Positions 34,265-43,460 of a stretch of DNA of 64,000 nt are shown piece by piece. The DNA comes from an uncultured Christensenellaceae bacterium (GTDB lineage: Bacteria > Bacillota > Clostridia > Christensenellales > Borkfalkiaceae). Position numbers and translations under genes: made by a program. The stretch spans positions 1 to 64,000 of the forward strand of contig CAJUOV010000007.1 in the NCBI GenBank assembly GCA_910588695.1, given 5' to 3'. The notes under the pieces are model-generated. The model was not told where the DNA came from and searched no databases. It saw only the letters and a list, made by a program, of their open reading frames with translations. Positions within the stretch are counted from its first letter, which is position 1. Each line of letters starts with the position of its first letter.

Positions 34265-34612
34265 ATGGAAGGAAGAAAAATCGCCATGGCGGCATGCAAG
34301 GCGCTCTCGGATAAAAAGGCGCACGATATCGTTACGGTGAACGTCGCCGATCAGACGGTGATGTGCAGCTACTTTGTAATCGCTTCGGGTACGAGCACCA
34401 CACAGGTGCGCGCGTTGGGCGATCACGTGGAGGAAGAGCTTGAAAAACAGGGAATTACGGCGCTCAGAAAAGAAGGCTTGCGCGAGGGTCGCTGGGGCGT
34501 TCTCGATTACGGCGACGTGATCGTGCACATCTTCAACGACGAATCGCGGCTTTTCTACTACCTCGAACGGCTGTGGGATTCGGGGAAGAACGTGGAACAT
34601 TATAAGGATTAA
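34265..34612 (+). CDS. rsfS: Ribosomal silencing factor RsfS
   Basis: A 115-residue protein that binds ribosomal protein uL14 and blocks subunit joining when nutrients are short. KKAHDIVTVNVADQT, YFVIASGTSTTQVRALGDHV, EGLREGRWGVLDYGDVIVHI and FNDESRLFYYLERLW are family stretches in the right order. SD aaaggag is strong. It follows nadD-yqeK by 45 bases, the conserved neighbourhood. Confidence 0.95.
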   Translation: MEGRKIAMAACKALSDKKAHDIVTVNVADQTVMCSYFVIASGTSTTQVRALGDHVEEELEKQGITALRKEGLREGRWGVLDYGDVIVHIFNDESRLFYYLERLWDSGKNVEHYKD

Positions 34613-34617
34613 ACAAA

Positions 34618-34650
34618 AATAAGAGCGGCGCAATTATGCCGCTCTTATTT
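34618..34650. terminator. Bidirectional terminator between rsfS and the DUF4097 lipoprotein
   Basis: AATAAGAGCGGC / GCCGCTCTTATT with an 8-base loop and a T run. The A run on the left serves the convergent gene. Confidence 0.9.
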
Positions 34651-34662
34651 TTGTATTGTACG

Positions 34663-35529
34663 TCATTCGTTTGTGCCGTTGCCGCGCACAATGCGTAGAT
34701 TGCCCGAAACCGATTCCGCATCGATTATGTTCGTTCCGCCGCCTACGATGACGGAGCTTCCCTGATTTGTTGCGGAAAACGCGCTGTCGACTTGCATATT
34801 TCCGCTTACGCTGTGAAGCCACGCGCGGAAGGACGCAGAGAAGGGAAGAGTCAGTGTGAAATTTCCGGAAACGCTGTCCGCTTCGATCTTTGCGGGCATA
34901 GACTTTTCGGCAATGTATTTAACGTCGCCCGATACCGTTTCGAATGTTATAAGAGAAGGGGCGGTTGCGGTGACGATTGCAATTTCGCCCGATACCGTTT
35001 CGATATCCAGCGCGTTCGTTACCAGTCCCGTATAATTGATATTCCCCGAAACCGTTTCAAAACTTGCTCCCCATGTGTTGAGCGCGGCGTCGATTCCCGC
35101 GGAGACGGTTTTCACGGTCAGAGACCAAAGATCCGTCCTTTTTGGAACCTTGATCGTGAGCGTCTTTTGAAGATTGTTTACGAGCCTTGCGCCCGATTTT
35201 GCATACTTGATTTGAAGCGTCGTTCCGTTTATCTGCCAGCGCATCTTCCAATCTTCGTTGCTTGTCCAATCGAAATCTGTCGTTTCCGCATTGAAATCTA
35301 TCTCTTCCGTGAGCGATAAAATGTCGTCGTCGGTGTACTCGAGCTTCACTTGCCCGCCGATCCAATCCACGTCGAGAACGGCAACATTGAAGGAAATCCT
35401 GGCGTTTCCCGCCGCATAGGCGGAGGCGTTGGCGTATGTTTCGTATTCGTATCGCACATCGCAGCCGGCGAGCACGAGTAAAAGCAACGTGACGAGGAGG
35501 GACAACGTGTATAAGATTTTCTTTTTCAT
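34663..35529 (-). CDS. DUF4097-type beta-repeat lipoprotein
   Basis: A 288-residue secreted lipoprotein. The N-terminus is a signal peptide with a lipobox (LVLAGC, Cys23), so it is anchored on the outer face of the membrane. The C-terminal half carries about six copies of a beta-helix repeat centred on the motif TVSG or SVSG (FETVSGNI, IETVSGEI, FETVSGDV, EADSVSGNF, LHSVSGNM, DAESVSGNL), the hallmark of DUF4097. The start at 35529 was chosen for the signal peptide, since the frame is open further upstream. No SD is visible. The role is unknown, though related proteins accompany envelope-stress genes. Confidence 0.85.
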   Translation of the reverse strand: MKKKILYTLSLLVTLLLLVLAGCDVRYEYETYANASAYAAGNARISFNVAVLDVDWIGGQVKLEYTDDDILSLTEEIDFNAETTDFDWTSNEDWKMRWQINGTTLQIKYAKSGARLVNNLQKTLTIKVPKRTDLWSLTVKTVSAGIDAALNTWGASFETVSGNINYTGLVTNALDIETVSGEIAIVTATAPSLITFETVSGDVKYIAEKSMPAKIEADSVSGNFTLTLPFSASFRAWLHSVSGNMQVDSAFSATNQGSSVIVGGGTNIIDAESVSGNLRIVRGNGTNE

Positions 35530-35543
35530 AATAATATTTGCAT

Positions 35544-35573
35544 AAAAGTGTCCGCACTGAAAAATGCGGACGC
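35544..35573 (-). terminator. Terminator of the pgm-tkt operon
   Basis: On the minus strand GCGTCCGCA, 8-base loop, TGCGGACAC, TTTTATG. It separates tkt from the lipoprotein gene. Confidence 0.8.
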
Positions 35574-35585
35574 TTCTGCGTTTTC

Positions 35586-37574
35586 TTATTTGGAGAGACT
35601 GAGCTTCGCTTTTTCGACGACGTTTTCCGTCGTGAAGCCGAAGAGTTTGAAGAGTTGCGCCGCGGGTCCGCTTGCGCCGAAGGTGCTCATTGCAACGATC
35701 TCGCCCTTGTCGCCGGCGTATTTGTACCAGCTGTAAGGGGAGCCCGCTTCCACGCAGACGCGTGCTTTGACGGAGGAGGGGATCACGCTCTCTTTGTATT
35801 CCGCGCTCTGCTTTTCGAATTCCTCGATGCAGGGCATGGAAACAACGCGCGCTTTGACGTTTTCTTTTGCAAGCTCTGCCTGTGCATTCATGCACAGTTC
35901 CACTTCGGAACCGCTTGCGATCAGAAGAATATCAGGGGTTCCCTTGCAATCGCTCAGAATGTAGCCGCCTTTGAGCGCTTCAAGTCCGCTGTTCTCGTAT
36001 TGAGGAAGATTCTGACGGGTCAGTACGAGCGCGGTGGGCGCCGTGCCGTTCAGTGCTGAAATCCATGCCGCCGTCGTCTCTTTGCCGTCTGCGGGGCGGT
36101 AGACTTTCATGTTGGGAATGGAACGCAGCGCAATGAGCTGTTCTACGGGCTCGTGGGTCGGACCGTCTTCGCCGACGCCGATAGAGTCGTGCGTGAGAAT
36201 ATATACAACGGGAATATTCATGAGCGCGGAGAGGCGCATTGCGTGCTTGCAATAATCGGAGAAAATGAAGAAGGTGGAGCAGTATGCGCGCAATCCGCCG
36301 TGAAGCTGCATTCCGTTTGTAATCGCCGCCATCGCGTGCTCGCGGATTCCGAAGTGCATGTTTCTGCCCGCAAAGTTTTCGGGAGTGAAGTCCCCGTAAG
36401 TGATTGTGTCGGTGTTCTTCATGTCCGAAAGGTTGGAGGGCGCAAGATCGGCGCTTCCGCCGATAAGCTCGGGCACGACCGCCGCGATCTTGTTGAGCAC
36501 GACGTTCGATGTCTGACGGGTTGCCATGGGTTTCTCCCAGGCAAAGAGTTCCCGCATTTTCGCAAGATCGGGAAGCTCGCCCTTCATCGCCGCTTTGTAT
36601 TCCTTGGCGAGTTCGGGATACTTTTTCTCGTATTCGGCAAACATGGCGTTCCATTCTTTTTCTGCTTTCGCGCCTTTTTTACCCGCTTCGGCGGTGTGTT
36701 TCAGAACTTCTGCGGGAACTTCGAAAGGTTCGCTCGTCCAGCCGAATTTTTCTTTCGTCTTTTGCAGGTTCTCCGCGCCGAGCGGGGCGCCGTGACACTT
36801 ATGGCTTCCTTCGAGAGGGGTTCCGTAACCGATTTTTGTTTTGCAGATAATGATAGAGGGCTTTTTGGTTTCCGCTTTTGCCGCTTCGATCGCAGCATTG
36901 ATCAGGGCAACGTCGTCGGGGTGGGAAACAAGGTCTACGTTGAGCACCTGCCAATTCTGCGCTTCAAAACGTTTTGCGACATCTTCTTTGAAAGTGATGT
37001 CCGTATTTCCTTCGATCGTGATGTCGTTATCGTCGTAGAAGAGAATGAGCTTTCCGAGCTCGTGCGTACCGGCAAAAGAGCAGGCTTCATAAGAAATTCC
37101 TTCTTCGAGACATCCGTCGCCGCAGATCGCATAGGTGTAATGATCGACTACGGAAAAACCGTCGCGGTTGAATTTTGCGGCAAGGTGCGCTTCCGCAACT
37201 GCCATGCCGACCGCGTTCGCAATGCCCTGACCCAAAGGACCCGTCGTTGTTTCGATTCCCACGGTATGACCGTATTCGGGATGTCCGGGGGTTTTGCTGC
37301 CCAGCTGGCGGAAGTTCATCAAATCTTCTTTGGTAAGTCCGAATCCGTAGAGATACAAAAGGGAATAATCGAGCATGGAGCCGTGTCCCGCGGAGAGGAT
37401 AAAACGGTCTCTGTCCTCCCATTTCGGATCTGAATTGTTGAATTTCAGATGGTTTTGCCAGAGCGCATAGGCAATGGGAGCGGAACCGAGGGGAAGCCCG
37501 GGGTGACCGGAATTCGCTTTCTGAATGGCTTCCGCAGACAAAATACGGATTGCGTTAATAGTATCTTTTTTCAT
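35586..37574 (-). CDS. tkt: Transketolase
   Basis: A 662-residue thiamine-diphosphate enzyme of the pentose phosphate pathway that moves two-carbon units between ketoses and aldoses. GHGSMLDYSLLYLYGF and GDGCLEEGISYEACSFAGTH hold the cofactor-binding GDG motif, DDNDITIEG the substrate-side loop, and HFGIREHAMAA and THDSIGVGEDGPTHEPVEQL the pyrimidine domain. ASGSEVELCMNA begins the C-terminal domain. SD aaggagaat is strong. It is co-transcribed with the upstream phosphohexomutase. With araBAD it completes arabinose entry into central metabolism. Confidence 0.96.
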   Translation of the reverse strand: MKKDTINAIRILSAEAIQKANSGHPGLPLGSAPIAYALWQNHLKFNNSDPKWEDRDRFILSAGHGSMLDYSLLYLYGFGLTKEDLMNFRQLGSKTPGHPEYGHTVGIETTTGPLGQGIANAVGMAVAEAHLAAKFNRDGFSVVDHYTYAICGDGCLEEGISYEACSFAGTHELGKLILFYDDNDITIEGNTDITFKEDVAKRFEAQNWQVLNVDLVSHPDDVALINAAIEAAKAETKKPSIIICKTKIGYGTPLEGSHKCHGAPLGAENLQKTKEKFGWTSEPFEVPAEVLKHTAEAGKKGAKAEKEWNAMFAEYEKKYPELAKEYKAAMKGELPDLAKMRELFAWEKPMATRQTSNVVLNKIAAVVPELIGGSADLAPSNLSDMKNTDTITYGDFTPENFAGRNMHFGIREHAMAAITNGMQLHGGLRAYCSTFFIFSDYCKHAMRLSALMNIPVVYILTHDSIGVGEDGPTHEPVEQLIALRSIPNMKVYRPADGKETTAAWISALNGTAPTALVLTRQNLPQYENSGLEALKGGYILSDCKGTPDILLIASGSEVELCMNAQAELAKENVKARVVSMPCIEEFEKQSAEYKESVIPSSVKARVCVEAGSPYSWYKYAGDKGEIVAMSTFGASGPAAQLFKLFGFTTENVVEKAKLSLSK

Positions 37575-37589
37575 GAGATTCTCCTTGAT

Positions 37590-39089
37590 TTATAATAATT
37601 TTTTCAGGTTTTCGGTGTTGAGGAACGAATATGTTTTCAGATGAGCATAGAGCTCGGAAAGAATCTTTTTTACGCCGCCTTGCTCGTCGCTTTCGGCGTT
37701 GATCGGCAGAATAGGTTCGTGAAGGCTCATTCTTACGAGCGCCCAGCCGTTTCCGTGATCTTTGTCGAAATTGATCCGAACTCCTTCGCAGTTGTCGGGT
37801 GCAAGAGAAAGATATTGTTTTTCGATTGCGACCGCAGTGAGATCGGATATCACGCTCTTGCCGACTTCCTTAAAATCGGGCGTTTCGAATTTTAATCTCG
37901 CTTCCGCCGCTTCCCGGGGTTCGGGAAGATCTTTGATGAGATCGAGCAGGTCTTTTCCCTCTTTGGAGAGTCGCGCGAGCGAAATAAGCAGTTTTGTCAC
38001 GAGATACGCGCCGTCGTCGAGAAAATAGTTTTCTTTGAGCGCCGCGTGTCCGCTCGTCTCGATCGCAAGAGGGGAATATTTGCCCTCCGCGTTCAGGCGC
38101 TTACTTTCGTTGATCACGTTTTTATAGCCGCGTTTGAATCGCCTGTGTACGCCGCCCTTTTTCGCTATGAATGCGGCGAGTCCGTCGCTTGTAACGGAGT
38201 CGGTCACGATGTAGGCGCCCTTTTTTTCTTCGAGCAGGATCGCCGAAATAAGCGCGATCAAACGGTTGCGGTTAATTTCTTCTCCCGTAGATGCGACTGC
38301 GCCCGCGCGGTCGACATCGGTATCGAAAATGATCCCGAAGTCGGCTTTGTTTTTGACGACCGCTTCGGAAACGCTCTTCATAGCGATTTCGTTTTCCGGA
38401 TTGGGGATATGGTTGGGAAAATTTCCGTCTGGATCGAGAAACTGCGACCCCGTCGTATCCGCGCCGAGGGGCTTTAATACGAGATCGGCATAAAAGCCGC
38501 CCGCGCCGTTTCCCGCATCGACAATAATCCGCTTGCCCGAAAGAGGTTTTTCCGACCCGCATTGTTCCCGCACCATTTTCACGAGCCCGTTTGCGTATTC
38601 ATGAAGATAGTTCTTTTGCGTGATAATTCCGTTGCCTTGGCGGAAATTGCCTGACGCGGCAATTTCAAGCACTTCCTGCACGTCGTTCCCTTCAAGTCCG
38701 CCGTTCTTCAAAAAAAACTTCAAACCGTTTTTCTGATAGGGCAGATGACTTGCCGTTACCATGACGGAAGCGTCTGCGCCGAATGAGGATTGCAGAAGCA
38801 TAAACATCGAAGGGGTGGACGAAAGTCCCGTCATGATCGCGTTACCCCCCGAACGCGAAACGGCTTCCGCCATAAGTTTGGCGATATGCGGAGAAGAAAG
38901 GCGGGAATCGCAGCCGATCGCTATCGTAGGATTTGCGACCCCCGTTTTTTCGGCTACCCAAACGAAAAAAGATCTGCCGATCAAATCGATCGCTTCGTCG
39001 GTAAGCGTTACGGGATCGTCTTGTCCGGCGATTGCGGTGCCGCGTACATCCGTTCCGTTTCTCAGAGCAAAAAGTTCTTGTTTTGTCAT
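37590..39089 (-). CDS. Phosphoglucomutase/phosphomannomutase
   Basis: A 499-residue alpha-D-phosphohexomutase. The phosphoserine loop reads TASHLPYQKNGLKFF, the metal-binding loop DTDVDRAG, the sugar-binding region ETSGHAALKEN, and the C-terminal phosphate-binding domain has the stretch ALVRMSLHEPILPIN. ATG 39089 has a run of G (agggggg) just upstream; an ATG six codons earlier lacks an SD. It interconverts hexose 6- and 1-phosphates and would supply the UDP-sugar pyrophosphorylase. The TASH motif has His where many family members have Asn-Pro-Arg after Ser-His. Confidence 0.88.
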   Translation of the reverse strand: MTKQELFALRNGTDVRGTAIAGQDDPVTLTDEAIDLIGRSFFVWVAEKTGVANPTIAIGCDSRLSSPHIAKLMAEAVSRSGGNAIMTGLSSTPSMFMLLQSSFGADASVMVTASHLPYQKNGLKFFLKNGGLEGNDVQEVLEIAASGNFRQGNGIITQKNYLHEYANGLVKMVREQCGSEKPLSGKRIIVDAGNGAGGFYADLVLKPLGADTTGSQFLDPDGNFPNHIPNPENEIAMKSVSEAVVKNKADFGIIFDTDVDRAGAVASTGEEINRNRLIALISAILLEEKKGAYIVTDSVTSDGLAAFIAKKGGVHRRFKRGYKNVINESKRLNAEGKYSPLAIETSGHAALKENYFLDDGAYLVTKLLISLARLSKEGKDLLDLIKDLPEPREAAEARLKFETPDFKEVGKSVISDLTAVAIEKQYLSLAPDNCEGVRINFDKDHGNGWALVRMSLHEPILPINAESDEQGGVKKILSELYAHLKTYSFLNTENLKKLL

Positions 39090-39174
39090 TGACCCCCCTG
39101 TGCGCATTTTTCATTTTGTACCGGAAATGTTCCGTGCGCGATGAATTTACGGAAAAAACTTTCCATATGCCGAT

Positions 39175-39203
39175 ATTATACAGAATCTGTAAATTTTTTT
39201 CAA
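39175..39203 (-). promoter_or_regulatory. Promoter of the phosphohexomutase-tkt operon
   Basis: On the minus strand TTGAAA (39198-39203), 17-base spacer, TATAAT (39175-39180). It leaves a leader of about 80 bases. Confidence 0.85.
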
Positions 39204-39248
39204 GTCTTTTATCAAAAAATATTCGAATTGATAATTTTTTATTCGGAC

Positions 39249-39277
39249 TTGCCATAACGGGAAATATATGATATAAT
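39249..39277 (+). promoter_or_regulatory. Promoter of the DUF2207 protein
   Basis: TTGCCA (39249-39254), 17-base spacer, TATAAT (39272-39277), 24 bases upstream of the ATG. Confidence 0.75.
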
Positions 39278-39301
39278 CGGGAATGGTTTTCGGGTGAATA
39301 A

Positions 39302-41242
39302 ATGAGGCAGGGTATAAAAAATTTTATATTTCGAATATCGTTTTGGGCAACCGCGATCATTCTGCTTTTATCTTCGTTTTTAATCGGCGGAAGAGTGCGG
39401 GCGAATGCAGAGGAATTGACGCCCGATAATAACTATTGGTTTGAGTCGATTCGAACGGAAATCAAAGTAAACCGCGATAAAACTTATTCGGTGACCGAGC
39501 GAATGACGGTGGGTTTCCGCAAGGGGGGAATCAACACGGGGATCATTCGCGATATTCAGCGCGCATCTTTAACGACGCGCGTGATTGACGGGAAAGAGAA
39601 AAAGGGGCGGACATATCTGGCGAATGTCGGTTCCGTTGCAGTTACGGTCGACGGGGCGGCGGCGCGCGTCACGCAGAGCTATTACGATGCGGGACGGTTT
39701 TTTTCCGTAAAAATGCAAAAGCAGGACGCGTCTTATTTCAATGCGACGGACGAAGAGAGCGGAACGGGATTTCACGAATTCGTGCTCTCTTATATTTACG
39801 ACGCAAGCGACGATAAGCTATCGGGTTTCGACGATTTTACTTTCGACGTGCTTGGTTACGCCATGGCGGAGACAATCGTTTTTTCCGCGGTCGTCGAATT
39901 TCCGGTCAATACGGATTTGTCTTCGGTTTCGGCGCGGACGAATGAAAAAGCGGCTTGGATTCCCGCCGAGGGAGAAGGGCTGACTGTCGTTAACAACAAG
40001 GTGACCATGACTGCTTGTCCGAACCGGAGGAACATGGGTTATACCCTTCAGGTCATTCTGCCCGATGGATATTTTGAGAGGACGCTCACTCATTTTTGGT
40101 ACTATTGGATGTTTGCCGTTCCCGCGGTTGCGGCGATCGCTATCGGGCTAGTTTCCGCTTTGAAATATTTGCCGAGAAAAACGGTTGCCCCAGTCGAGGT
40201 CGCTCCGCCCGATAATATGTCGATTATGCGCGTTTCGGCGCTTTGGCACGGGGAATCGCGGGTGAGCGACGCGCCTGCGGTTATTTTACAGTGGGCGGCG
40301 AAGGGCTATGTCGAATTGCAGCAAGACGGAAAACGGCATATTTTTGTCCGAAAGAAAATTTCCGAGCTTCCGATTACAGAGAGCAGAGAAGAAAACGATT
40401 ATTTCAATGCTTTGTTTACCGGCGAAGACGGAACGGCTTGCTACGTTTTTTCCACGAAGCAATTGCGCCGTTCGCGAACGCTCGGCGCGGAGACGAAAAA
40501 GAGGAAATTGGGCAGAGCGGCGGAGGCAATGTCGATAGCAGGGGACAGTCCGGATCCGGTTTATAAAGGAAGAGGTATCGCGCTGTGTATTTTGTTTTTC
40601 TCTTCGCTCGCGCCCGTTCTGTTGATGTCTATCTATGATATGATTCTTGCTAAAAACGCGTTGGCGCTGTTCTTTTTTATCTTTCTGGCGGCGTCGACGG
40701 CGATCAACTATCCCAATAAAATCGGAGCATTCTATTTGGTTCCAGTGATATTTCTATTCGTTTTTCCCGTTCCGTCTTTGGGACAGCTGCTCTTTGCTTC
40801 GTTCCGGCTCTATGACTATGCGTTTTTATATGTCGTTTCCGTGATATGGTGGGCTGTCGCTTATCTTCTGCATTTTTTCATGTTGCGCCGTACTCCTCAA
40901 GCCAATCATGATTTGGGAAGATTGAAGGGATTCCGAAGATTTATTCTTACGGCGGAACTTCCGCGGATCAAACTTTTATTTGACGAAAATCCCGATTGGT
41001 TCTCTTCGGTGCTGCCTTATTGCTTCGTCATGGGAATTTCCAAAAAAGTAGAAAAACGTTTTTGCGCGCTCGGTATTGCCGCCCCCGAATGGATGAACGG
41101 CGGTTCGGTTTCTTCGATCGGGCGCAGCGTTTCGCACGGAATGCGTTCTTGCGGCGGAGGAGGCGGAAGAAGCGGCGGAGGAGGCGGGCACGGCGGTTCT
41201 TCGGGCGGCGGCGGTGGCGGAGGAGGAAGCCGCGGTTGTTAA
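39302..41242 (+). CDS. DUF2207 membrane protein with Gly-rich C-terminus
   Basis: A 646-residue envelope protein. A signal peptide or signal anchor (about residues 8-35) is followed by an extracellular beta domain of about 220 residues (NYWFESIRTEIKVNRDKTYS, VTERMTVGFRKGGINTGIIR). Membrane segments lie near residue 265 and between 420 and 525. The cytosolic part contains a winged-helix-like region (APAVILQWAAKGYVELQQDG). The C-terminus is a low-complexity run of Gly, Ser, Cys and His. This architecture is that of DUF2207 (YciQ-like) proteins, of unknown function. The gene has its own promoter. Confidence 0.88.
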   Translation: MRQGIKNFIFRISFWATAIILLLSSFLIGGRVRANAEELTPDNNYWFESIRTEIKVNRDKTYSVTERMTVGFRKGGINTGIIRDIQRASLTTRVIDGKEKKGRTYLANVGSVAVTVDGAAARVTQSYYDAGRFFSVKMQKQDASYFNATDEESGTGFHEFVLSYIYDASDDKLSGFDDFTFDVLGYAMAETIVFSAVVEFPVNTDLSSVSARTNEKAAWIPAEGEGLTVVNNKVTMTACPNRRNMGYTLQVILPDGYFERTLTHFWYYWMFAVPAVAAIAIGLVSALKYLPRKTVAPVEVAPPDNMSIMRVSALWHGESRVSDAPAVILQWAAKGYVELQQDGKRHIFVRKKISELPITESREENDYFNALFTGEDGTACYVFSTKQLRRSRTLGAETKKRKLGRAAEAMSIAGDSPDPVYKGRGIALCILFFSSLAPVLLMSIYDMILAKNALALFFFIFLAASTAINYPNKIGAFYLVPVIFLFVFPVPSLGQLLFASFRLYDYAFLYVVSVIWWAVAYLLHFFMLRRTPQANHDLGRLKGFRRFILTAELPRIKLLFDENPDWFSSVLPYCFVMGISKKVEKRFCALGIAAPEWMNGGSVSSIGRSVSHGMRSCGGGGGRSGGGGGHGGSSGGGGGGGGSRGC

Positions 41243-41275
41243 ACGCTTTTAACACGGGAAATTTCTTCCAAACGA

Positions 41276-41304
41276 TAGACAAAAAAAATAAATTGCGTTA
41301 TAAT
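41276..41304 (+). promoter_or_regulatory. Promoter of proS
   Basis: TAGACA (41276-41281), 17-base spacer, TATAAT (41299-41304). No T-box leader is present; the leader is only about 25 bases. Confidence 0.75.
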
Positions 41305-41336
41305 TGAATTAAACCAAGTATTATTCGGGGCATAAA

Positions 41337-42761
41337 ATGGAAAAATCATTTGTATCTCAGATCGCCGATATCGACGGCGACTTCGCGCAATGGTATACGG
41401 ACGTCGTTGTAAAAACCAAACTTGTCGATTACGGACCTGTCAAGGGCACGATGGTCATTCGTCCTTACGGTTATGCGATCTGGGAAAACATTCAGAATGA
41501 ATTCAACAGACGTTTTCGTGAAAACGGCTACGAAAACGCGTATTTTCCGCTTCTCATTCCCATGAGCTTTATGACGAAAGAGGCGGAGCATGTCGAAGGG
41601 TTTGCGCCCGAAGTCGCCGTTGTGACGCATGCGGGCGGTGAAAAGCTGGCGGAGCCTCTGTGCGTGCGCCCCACTTCGGAAACCATCATCGGCACGATGT
41701 TCGGCAAATGGGTGGAGAGTTGGCGCGATCTGCCTCTTCGCATGAATCAGTGGGCAAACGTCATGCGTTGGGAAAAGACGACCCGTCCTTTTTTAAGAAC
41801 GAGCGAATTTTTATGGCAGGAAGGGCACTCCGTTTTCGCGACTGCGGAAGAAGCGGAGGCGGAAACGCTTAAAATGCTCGCCGTTTATAAAGAATTTGCA
41901 AAAACCTGTCTTGCAATGCCTGTTCTCACGGGAAAAAAGACGGAAAAAGAAAAATTTGCAGGCGCGGTCGCTACCTACGGCATGGAAGCGATGATGCATG
42001 ACGGAAAAAGTTTGCAATCCGGAACAAGCCACTATCTGGGACAGAATTTTTCCAAAGCGTTCGATATTAAGTTTACGGATAAAGACGGGACGCAGAAATA
42101 CGGCTATACTATGTCGTTCGGCGTTTCAACGCGATTGATCGGCGCGATTATCATGACGCACGGCGACAACCGCGGGTTGGTGCTTCCGCCCGTCGTCGCG
42201 CCCGTACAAGTCGTTATCGTTCCCATCGCTTCCAAAAAAGAGGGCGTTCTCGAAAATTGTCGGGCGCTTGAAACGCGTCTTCGAAAGGCGGGAATCCGCG
42301 TTATTGTAGACGACAGCGACAATTCCCCGGGTTGGAAGTTCAACGAGTGGGAGATGAAAGGGGTTCCCGTTAGGATCGAACTCGGACCGCGCGATATCGA
42401 GGCGGGCAAGATGACCGTTTCCCGCCGCGACGGATATGAAAAAACCGAATACGCGCTTGCCGATGCGGAAACGACGGTTGCCGCGCTGCTTCGGGAGATT
42501 TCGGAAAGCCTCTACGAAAGGGCGAAGAGAAGAATGGAGGAGCGGATCGTAAGCGCGGAAACGCTGCAAGAACTGCTCGACGGCGTAAACGGCGGAAGCT
42601 TCGTGCGCGCGGGCTGGTGCGGAGACAGAGCTTGCGAGGATAAGGTAAAAGAATTCGCACAGGCGACGAGCCGCGTCGCCTGCAAGGAGCATACGGCTTG
42701 CAAGTGCGTCGCCTGCGGAAAGAAGGCGAAAACGACGCTCTATTTTGCGCGCGCATATTGA
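41337..42761 (+). CDS. proS: Prolyl-tRNA synthetase, archaeal/eukaryote-like type
   Basis: A 474-residue class II synthetase. GTMVIRPYGYAIWENIQ, PLLIPMSFM, CVRPTSETIIGTMFGKW and RWEKTTRPFLRTSEFLWQEGH are motifs 1 and 2, and GVSTRLIGAIIMTHGD is motif 3. An anticodon-binding domain follows (VVIVPIASKKEG). The end carries a Cys-rich zinc-like element (C-x3-HTACKCVACGKKAK) usual in this ProS class. The insertion editing domain of the bacterial type is absent. It heads a run with the PHP enzyme and asnS. Confidence 0.95.
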   Translation: MEKSFVSQIADIDGDFAQWYTDVVVKTKLVDYGPVKGTMVIRPYGYAIWENIQNEFNRRFRENGYENAYFPLLIPMSFMTKEAEHVEGFAPEVAVVTHAGGEKLAEPLCVRPTSETIIGTMFGKWVESWRDLPLRMNQWANVMRWEKTTRPFLRTSEFLWQEGHSVFATAEEAEAETLKMLAVYKEFAKTCLAMPVLTGKKTEKEKFAGAVATYGMEAMMHDGKSLQSGTSHYLGQNFSKAFDIKFTDKDGTQKYGYTMSFGVSTRLIGAIIMTHGDNRGLVLPPVVAPVQVVIVPIASKKEGVLENCRALETRLRKAGIRVIVDDSDNSPGWKFNEWEMKGVPVRIELGPRDIEAGKMTVSRRDGYEKTEYALADAETTVAALLREISESLYERAKRRMEERIVSAETLQELLDGVNGGSFVRAGWCGDRACEDKVKEFAQATSRVACKEHTACKCVACGKKAKTTLYFARAY

Positions 42762-42773
42762 CGAGGATGAACG

Positions 42774-43460
42774 ATGTATAAATATGAAACTCATTTGCAC
42801 ACGAATATCGTGAGCGGATGCTCTCGTTTTAAACCGGACGAGGTCGTCGAAAAATACGTCCGTCTCGGTTATGCGGGGGTGTTCGTTACCGATCATTTTT
42901 TTAACAATTCCAGCAATCGGGTGCCTGAATCGCTTCCGTGGCGGGATCGGATAAAGGGATTTATGCAGGGCTACCGCGCCGTGAAAGCCGCGGCGGAGGG
43001 AAAACTTGACGTGTTTTTCGGGTTGGAATCCTCTTATAAAGGAACTGATTTTTTAGTGTACGGGCTGGACGAGGAGTGGCTCGCCGCACATCCCGAGATG
43101 ATGGAGATGCGCGTATCCGCGTTATGCCCCTATCTGCGCGGGGCGGGCGCGCTGGTCGTGCAGGCGCATCCTTACAGGGAAGCGGATTATATCGATCATA
43201 TCCGCCTCTTTCCCGCGGAGGTCGACGGACTTGAAATCGTAAACGCCTGTAATACGGAACGGGCGAATTCGCTCGCTGCGACGCTTGCAAAAACGTATCG
43301 TCTGCGGGAGTGCGCGGGTTCGGATATTCACAGCGCAAATCAAAAAGAACTTGCGGGCATGCAGTTCGATAATATAATCGCGTCCGAACAGGATTTTGTC
43401 GAACGCGTAAAGCGGGGAGAGGGCAGCATTTTTACCTTGACCGACGAAGGAGTACTATGA
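42774..43460 (+). CDS. PHP-domain phosphoesterase
   Basis: A 228-residue metal-dependent hydrolase of the PHP family. ETHLHTNIVSGCS gives HxH, VTDHFF the DH pair, FFGLESSY the Glu, VVQAHPYR a metal His, and CAGSDIHSA the terminal Asp-His. Those are the expected ligands of a trinuclear site. No polymerase or HisK extension is present. Targets in stand-alone PHP proteins include histidinol phosphate and small nucleotides or RNA ends. It is tightly placed between proS and asnS, overlapping asnS by four bases. Confidence 0.85.
   Translation: MYKYETHLHTNIVSGCSRFKPDEVVEKYVRLGYAGVFVTDHFFNNSSNRVPESLPWRDRIKGFMQGYRAVKAAAEGKLDVFFGLESSYKGTDFLVYGLDEEWLAAHPEMMEMRVSALCPYLRGAGALVVQAHPYREADYIDHIRLFPAEVDGLEIVNACNTERANSLAATLAKTYRLRECAGSDIHSANQKELAGMQFDNIIASEQDFVERVKRGEGSIFTLTDEGVL

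Noticed and set aside
35586..37574. Plus-strand frame of over 400 codons opposite tkt
   Set aside because: It is a shadow of a strongly coded transketolase with all family motifs.
41140..41242. Gly/Ser/Cys run as a distinct adhesin or pilin domain
   Set aside because: It is the ordinary low-complexity C-terminus of DUF2207 proteins.
41276..43460. T-box leader for proS or asnS
   Set aside because: The proS leader is about 25 bases and asnS follows the PHP gene with an overlap. No specifier loop or AGGGTGG motif is present.
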